NCBI GenBank assembly: GCA_026413225.1
Contig: CM048552.1
Location: 142,861,053 to 142,925,052 of the forward strand
Length of the DNA stretch: 64,000 nt
Direction: 5' to 3'
DNA from: Otis tarda
Lineage: Eukaryota; Chordata; Aves; Otidiformes; Otididae
This document shows, piece after piece, positions 1-12,370 of this stretch. The first letter of the stretch is position 1; each line of letters opens with the position of its first letter. Made by a program: the position numbers and the translations under genes. The notes under the pieces are model-generated. The model ran no database searches. It saw nothing but the letters and a program-made list of their open reading frames with translations, and had not been told where the DNA came from.

Positions 1-472
1 AACCACAGTCAACAATGCAACCCTATTGTGTTAGCTCTAGGCAGACACAAAAGGAAGTACTGGTCCCTTCCCCAAAGGGCCCCTGACATGATGTGACAAA
101 CCAAGGTGGAGATCACAAGGAAGTGTTGTGTAACACAACTCTGTTTTATCTTCTCTAGGTTCTTTCAATACCTTCATCACCAGGCAACCTAGGCACTTTT
201 CAGCAGAGGCCTTAGCAGCTGGACTGTCATCCACTGCTGATGGACACACCTACATTGCACATGGCTTATTCTTTCTCTCAGATGTACCTGAGTTTTGGAG
301 AGGAACATGAAGTTTATGATAGCTCTAAGTTCCTCATGGAAATTGCAGAGAAGCCCTCAAGAAAGCTGGTCTTAGTTCATCAACACACTTCACCCTTCCT
401 TTGAACAGCTCCATTTTTACACAAACAAGCAAAACTACTGTCCTGGAGCACAAGTGCATACTTTTAAGTATA
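1..472. other. Non-coding, nothing recognised
   Basis: No open frame here resembles a known protein and no repeat family is recognisable. It borders the 32-bp tandem duplication that follows. Confidence 0.5.
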
Positions 473-541
473 GTGTTATATAGTGTCTATAGTATAGAGC
501 CCAAGTGTTATATAGTGTCTATAGTATAGAGCCCAAGTGTT
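473..541. repeat. Tandem duplication, 32-bp unit, about 2.2 copies
   Basis: A 32-bp unit beginning gtgttatatagtgtctatag and ending agcccaa occurs twice without a mismatch (473-504 and 505-536). The start of a third copy (gtgtt) follows. The identity of the copies suggests a recent duplication or a length-variable locus. Confidence 0.95.
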
Positions 542-710
542 CATGCACTATGGACATAAAGACAAAGCAGTAGGGAGGCCAGAGGACAATAAACGTACTG
601 TCTTAGAAGGCAACTGGCTAAGTATAACGAACTGAGATCACAGCATAACAGCTACTAAGACACTTTTTTCAAGGTCTAATTTTTTAATGTAGACTGTATT
701 CCGTCTGGCT

Positions 711-750
711 CATCCATCCATCCATTAATCCATCCATCCATACATCCATC
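711..750. repeat. (CATC)n microsatellite, interrupted
   Basis: About ten CATC/CCAT tetranucleotide units, interrupted by ttaatc and by one taca unit. It is a simple repeat with no flanking element recognised. Confidence 0.9.
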
Positions 751-753
751 TAC

Positions 754-3700
754 AAGGAGCTTAAAAAAAATTGGAGCCTGCAGCAGACATGATGTTTGGT
801 TAAGGCCAAAGTAAATTCTTGTGTTTGACTTTTGCATGTTTTCAGTGCTCTGTCCTTAATGATCTGTTTGCCTGGGTAGTCCCTCCCCTTCCCTTACTGA
901 GAGGTCAGCAGGCGTCCAGCCAGCAAGCTGCTCCCCTCCTCACCTCATCCTCCTGGGTGTAGATCTAAGCCAAGAAAGGAGTGGATCCACCCTCTCTTTC
1001 TACAGCTGTTTGTGCTCCTAAGCAGAAGGAGATCCTCTCTCCTCCAACATGAAAAGGGCCTGTCAATTTCCATTGCTTTAGAAAGCAGAATTACAGAGAG
1101 TAAAAAGGCAAGGGTGTCAGAAAATCAGCTGATGAGAAACTCTGCTGAAGGCAAACAGGAGCTCCTTAAGAGAAACAAATATAGTCCGTTCACTTCCCAC
1201 AGTCCTACAGCCCTTTCTTCTCACTTTTGCCAAACAAAAACCAAAACCAAAACAAAAACCTGATGCATTACTTTTTGCATCAGCTCCTTAACAACACTAA
1301 CAGAGTTGCTTCCCCAGCTCACCCATAGGACACTCCACTGTCACCCATCTCGCTGCCTCTGAATCTGACTGCATATTACGCTGTTGCCTTTGTAGTGCTT
1401 TTTTTGGTTGGTTGTTTGGTTGGGTTTTATTTTGGAAGGAGTGATGAGCTGGGGTGGAAAGATCAATTATTCCTTTAGTCGAAGTTCTTAACCAAGAGTT
1501 CATTTAACCTGGTTTGAATGTGTTGCTGACTCAGAGGAATTAAGCTGGAAGATAGCCAAGGACAGAAGAGAAAGTTAAGACACAATGAAGTTAATAGGCT
1601 CCCATTGGCTGCTATCGTTAGAACTAGTCTTAAAAACAAAAACAAAGGCACATGTGAGTCTGGTTTCCTGTATGGTAAGCTGAGTGCTTTACAGGGACTT
1701 CCATTATGTCATGATTCATTATTTCCTGCTCTCAGCCTAAATGGATCCTGAAAGTAGAATTAATAGCAATAAGATCTTCATTAAAATGGCTCTTCTGAAA
1801 AGGAGCAGATGAGGATAGTGTCTTTAATGGGAGGGTTCTCATTTTAGCACTCTTTATTTATGGAGTACTGTACCTGCACATGGCACTTTAAAACATCTCC
1901 CTTTTGAAAAAGTCTGATAAAGATGGAGATAATATAGTTCAACTGTAATTAAGTAGGCTTCTGTAGGAACAACAGTGGCAATAGAATTAAATAGGGGAAG
2001 TTTATGTTTCTCCAGACGTCTAAAGTAGTTCTGTAAATCTCAAATGAGAAGTAGATCCCTGCCATACATGATAGACAGAGCTCAAAATTATTTAGAGAGT
2101 TTTACATTCTGTATTAAATTCTTCTTCCCATACGGCATGAGACATGATCTCTTCATCTGGGAGGGTTACAGCCTACATGTAATAGCACTTAGGCTTTGCT
2201 TTGTAAGTCAAAGATACGGCACTCCCTAGAAGTACTCCAGACCATATGGAGCACTGTCTGGTAACGATTCATACCCAGTTCTGCTTCCACTTAGGGTTCA
2301 GACCCTGGGGTGGGAGCTTTGTCTGATCAACAGGATTTTCAGTTGTTTTCTATTTGGAAATTCAATGGTCAGAGGTAGACGGCAGAGGGAGGCTGAAACC
2401 AACAGGACGTGCCCCTGTGACAGCTGAGGTGTCCCTTGCTTTCCCTCTGCAGCCAGCTGACAATAACCCCGCTGATTCTTATGGTCTGTATGCTGAACAA
2501 GCCCAAATTCTGTGCCCCCAATTAGCCTCTTGCCTATTATAAAAAGGTAAGGGCTAGTAAATGCTTTTTTTTTCAGAAGCCCATCTCAGAAGAGTGCCTT
2601 TCTATATGTCACTTCTCAGAATCCAGATTTTCCATTCCTGCATTGCAGTTTCCCTAAAACATTTGCAACCTTTTTCCACTTCTCTTTAAAAAGAGTGGGT
2701 CGCTGTTTAATCACAATGCATTTTCCCTCATTGTTGTCTGCCCCAGTCAAGCCCGTCTTACGAAGCACGGCTGGCTTAGTATGGTAAATAAAGCAAGGTT
2801 TGGTTGCTTTTGTCCCACCAGTCACCAACGCACCTTTCAGTCCCACTCAAGCAGTTGTGAGTGAACTAAAGGATATAGAAGATTATCTTGCAAGACATTT
2901 GGCCAGCATTGCTTTCTTTTGGAAAATTAGTTTTGCTTGTTGGATGTGCCAGTCCCCTGCTCTAGGACCCATCTCTACAAGGAAATCTTTTAATTACCTC
3001 TTCCCCCCAAATGACAGCTTTCACCACTGGAGTTGAGTTCTTGGACATTAGCAATTGAATAGGAAGCCTTCATACTGTATATCATTTTAATCTTTCATGT
3101 TTAAGTAAGCCAGATGGCTTATTATTACAAGCTCTGTTTCAAAAAGGCACAAACTTTCTATCAGAGGATTTGTAAGATGATAGTAAAAAAGGGAGATTTT
3201 GCATCACACAAAATAGCCTGAATTTTAATTGCACATCATAGTTTGGCAGCAATTTTCCCGTAATTACCATTCCTGCTAAATGAATAGGTGGATTAAATGG
3301 ATAACTAAAATGGCATTGAAACTTCCTAGAATGGAGATTTATCCTCTAATGTATGGAATAGCTAAGTAAAGTTGTCAGTTGCTTGGGTGTAATTCACGCA
3401 GTTTTAACGTTTCTCCTCAGCAGAGGACCTGCTTTACTAGCAGCAAAACCTTGGCTGTTATTGGTTAGGCTTTTTTGCTATTGGTGTTTTATCCCAGCAT
3501 TTTAGACATGTCAGATGTCATTTAGCATGTTACACACAGAAGCTTTTGATCGATGAATTTGAAAAATAAAAGATGCTTTCATTTGGGCCTTGGCTTCGTT
3601 CCTTCCAAACATTTAAGAATATAATTCCTGTTCTTCCTACTGAGGGTATAATCCCACAGTCATTTATCCCTATAACACAGATCTTGTACACAGTCATGTA

Positions 3701-4026
3701 CGTAGTCATGAAAAAGCCAAAAAGGACAGCTCAGATAATTCCTGCTCCTCCTGCGCTAATGTTGCCACATCAAGTGAGGAACAATTAAATTGTTATTGAG
3801 ACCACTGGGATGACAGAATATGTTCTTGCCCAAATGTGTATGGATTTTTTAAAAGCCCTGTGCATTGAAAAGACAAAATACAACCTAAAATGTGAATTCA
3901 TGCAGCCATGATATATCTATTAGTCCTAACCAAATATGACATGATGAATAATAAATGCTGCTGTTATTTGACTCGTCCAACCCCTATGTAACAATATCTG
4001 TGATCCATCCCGCATCCTTTGAATTC
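754..4026. other. Non-coding stretch, no gene or named repeat seen
   Basis: Open frames are short (at most 83 codons), composition-driven and on both strands. The only locally notable items are a splice-site pair at 2453-2546 (listed separately) and AT-rich sequence from about 3,040 to 3,560 that contains several TTTAAT/TAATTA words. No transposon family was recognised. Confidence 0.5.
2453..2546 (+). other. Candidate 94-nt exon, non-coding or chance
   Basis: The segment is preceded by a strong polypyrimidine acceptor (gctttccctctgcag) and followed by a strong donor (ag then gtaagg). The frame beginning at its first base reads 28 codons to a stop two codons before the donor. The other two frames also close, and nothing resembles a known protein. 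If it is spliced at all, a long non-coding RNA exon is more likely than a coding exon. Consensus splice pairs at this spacing do occur by chance in 64 kb. Confidence 0.18.
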
Positions 4027-4092
4027 AAGGACAAAATTCTCCGGGCTTGACTCTCTCTTATACAAGACCAGTGTTACGCCATTCAGGCAATG
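4027..4092 (-). repeat. Probable diverged copy of a dispersed short repeat
   Basis: The sequence aaattctccgggcttgact, ctctcttatacaagac and cagtgttacgccattcag resembles, in reverse orientation, the repeat seen more clearly at 12,371, 40,258 and 40,871. The shared signature is an ATTCTG.TCTC box, then a TTACAC..GTGTAA-like core, then an ACTCCA-like box. This is the weakest of the four copies. Confidence 0.35.
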
Positions 4093-4829
4093 CTCAGATG
4101 CCCTAAGGTCTGTTTAAATGTTATTTACAACATCTGTGCGGCTTCTTGCCACCACTAAAGTGGGGTAAAGGGCATTACATGTCAAACAGAATCACGACAT
4201 TTGACAGAATGACTGTCATTGAATTTGTGATACACAGCGTGTAGAGCCAGGTATGACAGCACTACTGAGCTGTCGGTCTGAGACATTAAGTTCTCCTTTC
4301 ACTGAGAAGATGTGACAGTGCTGATACACTTCCACAAATGAAGTTTGTATCTTAATCATCCTGTAGTTAGCTGGGTGGCATTCATCTCATTTAATTTTAT
4401 CTGTTTAAAGGCTAGGCTAAACCAGCTGTGTGGACACCTTCTAGAGTAAACAGAGGGATTTATATGTGAAGTCTCAATGGTAGACATCATTTTTAGGATA
4501 TGATGAATGGTCCTGGGGTGGACGGTGAATATAGAGGCTGTCTAGATGATTGCCTCAGACTAGCTTCCTATGCCTCAGGTAGCCAAATCAGGCAAGGAAG
4601 TCAGATATCTTTCATATCAGGTGTGCTATTTCAGATCCTCAAAAGGAATGAAGTTTTGTGCTCCTTCTATGACTAACTACAACTGGTTCATGAAGAGATA
4701 CACATCGTTCTCTCAGTTGAAAGTCAGTGCTTGTCTGATTGAAGCACAGTTGAAAGATGTTGCTTGTCTGCCACCTCCTAATGATTTTGGAGTGCCTGGA
4801 CTAATTTAAGGCCTGTTTGAGAGACCAGG

Positions 4830-5250
4830 AGATAGCAGCCTTAAGATACCGTGTTGCTCTCAGTGCCACAAGAAGTTGGTGGCTGGGCAGAGGACAGAAA
4901 ACTAGATCAGCAAGCCCCCGGCGAGCAAGGCTGGAGGGAGACAGTTCAGCAACAGCCCAGCATCCATGGCTGGTGGTCCAGGCAGCTCAGGGGCATCAGC
5001 AGGCCACCCAGCACACAGCAGGGACCTGCCTTACCCAGCTGGGACTTACCAGGCTTGCAAGGAGCTGAGGAAGCCCCATGGCAGGCTAGGAATCAGTCTG
5101 TGCCTCAGAGCAAACCCTCAACCTCTCCCACCATCAGGATCGCTCTTCAGTACCTGGAGAAACAGTCACTCTGGATAATGCCATGCTGAGCTCCAAAGAA
5201 ACGAGCCCAGGATGGACATCACTGTACCTAAAGCATTGCAGAAATAAAGC
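4830..5250 (+). other. G+C-richer block ending near a polyadenylation-type hexamer
   Basis: This block is visibly richer in G and C and in CAG/CTG words than its surroundings, and overlapping frames of 70-112 codons stay open here because of that composition. AATAAA occurs at 5243-5248. No protein family is recognised and the codon pattern is not convincing. It could be an untranslated exon, an old retroposed segment, or ordinary lineage-specific sequence. Confidence 0.25.
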
Positions 5251-5559
5251 AAAACAAACTAGCTGTCCTCCTTTACTTTATGCAAAGCAATCCACAAAGT
5301 AGTAAAAAAACTGGACAGATAATACATTTTTTTCCCAATTACAAAGTTATTAATGTCACACATCATACCCAATGTTAACAAATTGCCTGAACCACTGATC
5401 TGAGGAGGTGGCTGTAGTGCAGCAGTTTGGGTTGTAGCTTTCCAAGGACTCATTTTGCTCAAAAAAAAAATTGATCACAGAAGTGGCTTAAACAGTCAAA
5501 AGCTTAATGTAAATGTTGGCAAGCCATCCAAAAAGTGAAAGAAAAAACTTTTATGAGTG

Positions 5560-5990
5560 TGTTTGAAATGATGTAGTTAATACTCACAGCTGCCCAAGCC
5601 GTATTGTCTTAAGAGGCTTAAGTGGACCTGAAGTCTATTATCTGTTATTAACAATGAATTCATATCACTCCCAGAGACAGTGCTTTCCAAGCGAGATACC
5701 GCACTGTAACGTGAAGCCTATTACTGTATCTCTGGGAACAATGACACTATCACAGATTTCAGCTCCAGCTTTCTGCTCTTTCCAGACAGGAGCACTGGCT
5801 CTAACACAATCATGTCATTGAAGAGGCAAAGCTCTCTTAAGCTAACAAATCTGAGCGCAGCCGCTTTCCGCCGCTATCTAGCATTGTCACCGCACAAAAA
5901 GTGATGGCGTAGATTAGCTGCTCTCCACTGCGGCCACGCTTTCCTGGTGTGCCATCCGCTGCCCGTGCAACTTGGATGCCATGCACGTGT
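5560..5990. promoter_or_regulatory. Putative conserved regulatory element with hairpin
   Basis: The sequence is of mixed composition, is not repetitive, and keeps many CpG dinucleotides between 5,850 and 5,990 (gcgcagccgctttccgccg), unlike its AT-rich flanks. It contains ATTA-type words and an inverted repeat at 5669-5737. Retained CpGs in a vertebrate genome suggest low germline methylation or constraint. That it is an enhancer is inference; only a cross-species alignment could establish it. Confidence 0.35.
5669..5737. other. Inverted repeat, 12-bp arms with a 2-nt bulge
   Basis: The left arm tcccagagacag pairs with the right arm ctgtatctctggga, leaving an extra AT in the right arm. The intervening 43 bases contain a second short complementary pair, cagtgc (5679-5684) with gcactg (5701-5706). 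The folding potential is suggestive, but no known structured RNA was recognised. Confidence 0.55.
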
Positions 5991-5999
5991 GGAGTCACT

Positions 6000-7379
6000 G
6001 CTCTTGTAAATATGTTGACTAAACTGGAGGTTTTTGCCTTCCTTTCAGAAAACATTAAAAATATCACCTAAAATACTCAGCAGACCTGACTCAGCATATG
6101 AGTGTCTCTGGGGCTTCTCCAGCAAGCCTCAATGGGGAAAACGAAAACAACAAAAAACCCCAAATATGCCTCCTTTCTGAAACCCTGTACAAAATATACA
6201 AGATCTTTTGCAAACAGGCTGATGCTCTGGCTCCACTGATACACTGGATCTGCTTGCAGGACCAAGGCTTTAGTCTGTACGTGGATTATGCACCATTTGG
6301 AAAGTCATATGCTTAATGAGTGCAATTCCTGTACTGCAGGTGCGGTTATGCCAGAAGTAACCATACTATGTGGTTGCACTGGTAGAAAGTCCTGTAATAA
6401 CAAGGTGTAAAAATTCAGGACACTCTTCAAATGAGCAGAACAATTAGAAATTGAGCCTTTTAGGGGCTACGAATACATACAGTTTGCAAATCTGAGAATC
6501 CATGATTTCTTGAAAACACCTATTGAAATAGTTTTGTTAAAACTAAATAAATATCCCCCTGCTGTATTTACAGTCCAAAAATTCATCCGTCCAAGTGTTT
6601 TAAACTGCCAGCCATCACAAGGCTCACTGAGTGCCATCCACACAAAGTCTATATAATTGTAACCCTCTGACAGTGTATGGGAAGCAAAGAGAGAAATTAG
6701 CTGGTAGTGACCAGAAAATGAAGTTCACCAATCTGTAATATTTTCTTTGTCCAATTAGAAAGACATGAAATTGCAATTGTACAGCACACAGTGAGAAAGA
6801 ACTAAATCTGCTTTTTAAAAAAATATTTCATTTCTGATATTCTAAGATATTGACAGTGGTTTAGGTGAAAGAACTTGAGCTGGTTTATTTCTTTCAAGCA
6901 TATCAGTTTTCTTTAATAAAATTATTTCTTTTCCATTTTATCCTTTAAAAAAAAATATATCCAACTCTTCCTACATGTGTGAATACAGTACAAATTGGCA
7001 TATGAGCCAGGACTCTCTCTTAAATTGAATAATTACCATTGAATGTGACTGTAAAAGAAGATAATGGGCAAAAGAAGTTTTTTTATCAAATTACATGTAC
7101 GTACCTGCATGAAACATTTGCTTAAGCCTTTACAAAGCTGGAATTATGTGCCAAGTGGTTTGCTTTTCTCTGCACTTTTCTCTCAACCTCAGAGAAAAAA
7201 AAATCTCCACACAGAGTCAATTGTGAATTGAGATTACAAGAAAGGCTCCGATAGAGTACCCAATTTTGGTCACATCCTTCCCAGGAACTCAAAAGTTAGT
7301 AGCACAAAACCCCAGCCTGGATGCCTGTCCCCCAGCAGAATTGTTCAAGGATCACTTCCATCTCTAACTAGTGGATGAG
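6000..7379. other. AT-rich non-coding stretch
   Basis: No gene or repeat family was recognised. The open frames over 6,077-6,316 on the two strands mirror each other and have no family resemblance. Poly-A/T runs occur near 6,950 and 7,195. Confidence 0.5.
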
Positions 7380-7700
7380 AATAAGTGAACGACATATGCC
7401 CAAAGCGAACGGGCGGGTGCTCCGGCACTCTTGATGCATCCTCATCCGCACAGTCTTTGTAAGCACAGCACAAAAAGGAGAACAAAACCCTCCGTCTCCT
7501 GGCTACAAAAGGCAGCCAGAGTCACAGACCCTTGCCAGCCACAGGCGCAGAGACGAGCAATGCTTTATGGTCGGCGGCACGCATTTCATGTGCCGACCGG
7601 CGGGTAGATGAGGCTCCCAGCAAAGCAGCCCAGAGTTTGACAGAAAAATGAACTCTTTCTGTGGAAATCGGTGCGGCCTGGCGCATTAAGGGACAAGTTA
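7380..7700. promoter_or_regulatory. CpG-retaining block, putative regulatory element
   Basis: This is an island of higher G+C with frequent CpG (caaagcgaacgggcgggtgc; tcggcggcacgc; gtgccgaccggcggg) inside AT-rich DNA. It carries a strong bulged hairpin at 7569-7598. No TATA box, open frame or splice site marks it as a conventional promoter. An enhancer or a small unmethylated element is the more likely reading, by inference only. Confidence 0.35.
7569..7598. other. Bulged hairpin, 9-bp stem
   Basis: The arms ggtc-(ggc)-ggcac and gtgcc-gacc pair over nine G/C-rich base pairs with a 3-nt bulge in the left arm and a 9-nt loop (gcatttcat). The stem is short for a microRNA precursor. Confidence 0.6.
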
Positions 7701-9010
7701 AATAAATCTTTCAAAGGCACACTGTTGAAGTTACTTTTTCAGCAACGAACCTTCGTGGAAATCCCACATCAAGCCCCATCTATCTTAATAATGCAGAGTA
7801 TCTACAGCTGAAAGCAGTTTAACAACTGCAAAACAACTGGTTGCTGAAGGGGAAAAAAACTGTAATAAAAATAAAGGAGACTTTAGGGAACAGAAATAAT
7901 TTTCAAACATTGTAATAGTTAAACCATTTTAACCTTACATCCATTACTTGCAAACAAATGTGACATTATGAATCAATTGCAGTTATGTTGTTAATAGACT
8001 TTATTAATACCAAGGAAAAATAATATACAGAGTATCCTCAATGGATGTATAACTACCCTCTCAAATGGAGTTTCCTGATATTTTAAATGAATGGTGGGGT
8101 TTATTTTGGCAGCAGCATCACATAACTAATGTTTCACGTTACACACAAAAATGATTTTGGTGCCATTCTTGAAATGAAATGTTTCATTTCAATAAAAGCT
8201 TGTAATTGTAACACTTAAATGCTATCATTAATAGCAAAAAGAAAGTTCTCCCAGCAACATTAAAGAGTGAACTTCCCGGCTCCTTCCTCTATTACAGCCG
8301 ATGTCTTTTTATTGTCTGTTTTCATCTCCATTTTACTTTATCTGCCAAACTACTTTGCATTTCAAGACATTTCCACTCACCTTGAGTTCTTGGTTCAAAA
8401 AGAAACAATAAAGTTTAATCTTTTCACTTGACAATGATGTATGGGTCTGCTGAAAAACACTTTTCAGGTATTATCATTAAAAAGTCTCTCTTTTTTTTAG
8501 TTTCTCTTCGACTCTTAATACACAGAGAAATACAAGATGTCACACATAGGAGGGCTTTTATCAAAGCTTCTAATAATACCACTTAATTAGAAACCAAAGC
8601 CTGCTAATGTTCCTTCTGAGAGCTCCTCAGAGTAGTCTTTCCCTAGCTTTAGTCATTCCTCTTCAGCTAAACATTGTCTAATGACTTTATTAGTGAATTT
8701 CAAAGGCTAGCAAAGGCTACCACTCCGCTCTTTTCTTTCCAGATTACATCTTGCTGGTCAGGGAATTTGCTGAGCTCTACCATCACGCAACTGGTTTGAA
8801 TTAGGATTTTTTTTCCCCCTCTTCTCTTGCAGTTAGCTACTTATTAGCATTTGTCAAAACAAAGGGAAAACGCAGCCTCTGAATGTTTAATATTGTTCAG
8901 CATTCTCTGAGAAACAGTCAGACAGTGAAAATACAGCAATTGTTCCCTTCGCTGGAACGTACAGTACTGCTGAAACCCCGCTGGGGTTACTTAGACTAAA
9001 TGCCTTAACT
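7700..9010. promoter_or_regulatory. Putative conserved non-coding block
   Basis: Non-repetitive AT-rich sequence with many homeodomain-like words (taattag, attaatac, cacttaattagaaacc, tgctaatgtt) and a near-perfect 24-bp palindrome at 8169-8192. The texture is that of developmental enhancers in gene deserts. No gene was recognised. Confidence 0.3.
8169..8192. other. Near-perfect 24-bp palindrome
   Basis: The arms ttgaaatgaaa and tttcatttcaa are exact reverse complements, 11 bp each, separated only by TG. Such a site can extrude as a cruciform or bind a dimeric factor. It could also be the core of a decayed miniature inverted-repeat element, although no longer flanking inverted repeat was noticed. 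Confidence 0.9.
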
Positions 9011-12000
9011 TAATCAGACTGATCACATAACTGTGTTAAAGTTATTTAACTTTTTGTATTTTTATAAAAGCTTTGGAAAGAATTTTTAAAATGTATGATT
9101 CGTTATGCAGGAGCCGTTCACGAACCCACCAGCCAATGCAAACAGACTGCCTCACCAAATAAATGAAAACTGCCCAACTGATAATAAAAAGGTTTGGGTG
9201 GTATTTTTTTTTTTTTCACTGAGAAAACTGACGCTTGAAAATATAATGTTACCAATTCTATTTCCAGGTATTTACCAAATCTGGGGGCATCTATTAACAA
9301 GAAGGAAAATGTCGTTTCTGCTGAAGGCTCTCAAAGTTACGTCCAGCTACTCAAAAGTAAAATACTCAAAGGATGAGAACTTCATTTCCAAAGTGGATTG
9401 ATTTCCTTAAGAATATAAAGACAATTGTACTCATTCAGTTGCTTATGCTAAAAGTTGGCATTTTATCCTGAACAGAAAGGCAGAGTCGGATGCTGGAGGA
9501 GAAATGGGGACTGTGGAAGAAGATATGTTAACTATATTAAAAAGCAGATTTTGCTTTTACAGCCCCTCGAGTGTGAGCCGTGGATTTATCATTCCAGCTG
9601 AATGGTACATTCCATTCTGCACAGCGCTGGAGCTGAACTCCCTCTCTCTCACTCATTCACTATTCAGAAACACTTAAGAAATTATTACCACATGTCCAGG
9701 AGTCACTCATGATGATGACCACTAATGCCATTCCTCTTGTAACAGTATTAACTCAAAATATACCACTGTTGTCTTTGATTAGCACGAGCAAAGCTAAGAA
9801 CAAAGACATACCACTGACATAATGACAGTTTTATGGCTCCCGTCTGAAAAAAAAACTGTGCTCATTAGCATTCAAAATACAAAACACTGTCTTCAATACT
9901 TCAGCGCAAAACGACGTAATCTTCTTTTTGCTGAGAAACCTCAAAACCACTGACAAGTTACTTATTTCCTGCAACACACATCTGGGTTACTTGCTAAATA
10001 CGGCAACTAAAATATCAGGTAAGCTGGGCCAAACAACTATTCCTCCTGCAGACTCAGAGCAAACCCTTCTTTCTGGACCAACAGTCTCCCCAAAGCGACT
10101 GTCACACAAAGATATTCAAACAGCCTTGCTGCAAAGCATCTACAGGTGTCAGCAGGAACCAGCCCTTTGTAAACTCAAACTCACTGGGTCCACCTGGAAA
10201 TGGCAAAGCCTTTTGGCTTCTTCTTTAAGTGTGTTACAAAACAGGACACGTTAAGTTAACTTTTGTAAAGTCTTCCCCTCCTTCCCTCACCTCTGGAAGA
10301 AGCCTTACAGATTTCCCACTGGGTCCCTCTAAAGTCCAAATCAATAACCTATTTATAAAACGTTTCCTTTAAGCATGAGAGAAGCTGCTTTTATTTGCTC
10401 TTCACTGTTTAAGATAATGAGGTACGAGCACATCTGCAATAACTAAAAATAAAACGCACCTCATTGATATTAATTAGCTGACTGGACTCCCATCCAGAGA
10501 TACTTAGCTCCATTCTTTATTCCTTTGCTCCGTGAAGAGATGGGCCAGAAGGGTGGGAAGATCAAATTACAGAGCCAAGGGCCCATAGCCAAGAATACTG
10601 CATTTCTGGTCCCCAGATGTTGCTATCCAGGGAGCCCTATCTCCTCACTGCCACACGCAGACATCTCCCACAGTTGTCCTAGGGAGTTATGTGCATGCAA
10701 CAGCAAAGTTCGGCAGGGCCTGGAGTCTACTAGTGAAAACATCAGCATGAATGTAGTGCCATCGATCTTCGGTGCCACAGTGGTTCATCACACAGCCCAC
10801 ACAGGGCTGTCAGGATCAAAACGAACATATTGAGTTGCATGTAGAAATAAACAGAAGGAGAGGGCAGCCACCAGTAAAGAGATTTTACATGTTCCCTACA
10901 GTTAATGCCAACAAGAAGTAAGCCATATTTTGCACTTGTCTGGGCTCACAAATTGAAGATGTACCACATGCAAAACCTCTGCAAGTGAAACTGCCTGATG
11001 CTTGAATAAAGCGACGTTGGACCTGACCTTTCCTGCCAGTCCTACCAGAGGCAATTAGCCACTGCCAGATAAAATCACTCTTGTCAGTGAAGTAAGCCAA
11101 AATCTCTCCAATCACTTGTGTGCTCTGCCTTCAAGTGAAGGAAGTCAGCAGACAGAGCGCTAACTGCTATTCTCAATAAACCATACAAGAACAAAGCTCC
11201 TCTATGGATGAGTTTGTAGGGGTGGGAGAGTGGGAGAAAATTGGTGAGTTGTGGCAGTGGTGGTAGCACTTGGGTGAGCACTTGATGTAGGAGTCCCAGA
11301 CCTCGAGGGTCCTGCTCTCTGAGCTGTTGGGAAAAAAAAATGGGATTATGGAGCTCCTGACCCCTGTGGGGCTGCTTCTGCAAAGAGCTATTGGGAATGC
11401 TGTGTTAATGCAGAGTCCAGAGCATTTTTCACTGGGACTGTAATAAAGAACACATTTTGCCTTGTCAGGTACATAGTGAGCAGGATAGTTGCTGGAGAGA
11501 GATGGAAAAATGGGAGAGGAAACTCTTCTAGGGATACAAGGATCCAGCAGGGCTTCTCCTTCCAGTAAAACCACAAACAAACAAAGGCAGACTGTGTGAA
11601 GCAAAGCAAGGCATACCAGCGTGCTCCAGCAGATCTACTTTAGGTCTTGCCGTGAGAACAAAAAAGAGTAAGAATCCTCCAAAAAAAGCCTTCAGAAGAG
11701 CGTCAGCCACCCTTTGGAGCTGGGCCCTCAGTGCACGGCCTGCAGCACATACTCGGAGGTGCGAACAGGAGGCATCTTGTGGAGAAGCAGGAAAGTGCTG
11801 GAGTTCTCCAGCACATCTGGGCAAGCAGGAGGCGTCCTGACAGCTCAGTTAGCTTAAAAGCTCAGTGAAAAAAAATTGACTCTGTCCCATGGTTTACCTT
11901 CCCAGTTTGAATAAGCCAGGTGTTGTTCTGACAAACAGGCTGCCCAGAGCTTGCTGTTCTACTCTTTTCTACAGCAGGAGTGAGCTCAATTTGGGGATAT

Positions 12001-12370
12001 ATCTACAGGAATTTTAAAAATAACATTCTGCTTATGAATAAAACCAGTGAGGAGTCCACAGTCAGAGGAATCAATAACCTAATTAGTAATTAGTGCTAAT
12101 TAGAGATTTATTAGTTCAAGCTACTCATAAATGTTCAAGTAATGCAAAGCCACTCATGAGAATACCAATACAGCATTTAGTTAAAACAAAATACCATGTG
12201 TACTGCTCCCCAGGATTTGAGCTTTCATTACCACAGGCTCCAATCTTTCTTCCAAACTGAAAAGACACTAATGAATGGTATACAGATTGCATGTGAGAAG
12301 AACATCAGTTTTTATTCAGCAAGATGAGAGAGACCTAAACCAGAATTAAAGATAAATTACATGCAAGGGA
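9011..12370. other. Non-coding stretch, no gene or named repeat seen
   Basis: Frames of 98-108 codons on the + strand (9,105-9,401; 9,928-10,254; 10,525-10,833) and overlapping frames on the - strand over 11,084-11,824 have no recognisable domain. Their products are low-complexity or of random composition. No transposon was recognised. Confidence 0.5.

Noticed and set aside
711..750. CATC repeat considered as satellite or CRISPR-like array
   Set aside because: Simple tetranucleotide microsatellite without spacers or higher-order units.
5243..5248. AATAAA as evidence of a gene 3' end
   Set aside because: The hexamer is frequent in AT-rich DNA and no coding exon upstream can be supported.
11084..11824. 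Overlapping - strand frames of 98-143 codons
   Set aside because: No recognisable domain, random-looking composition and no convincing splice pairs.
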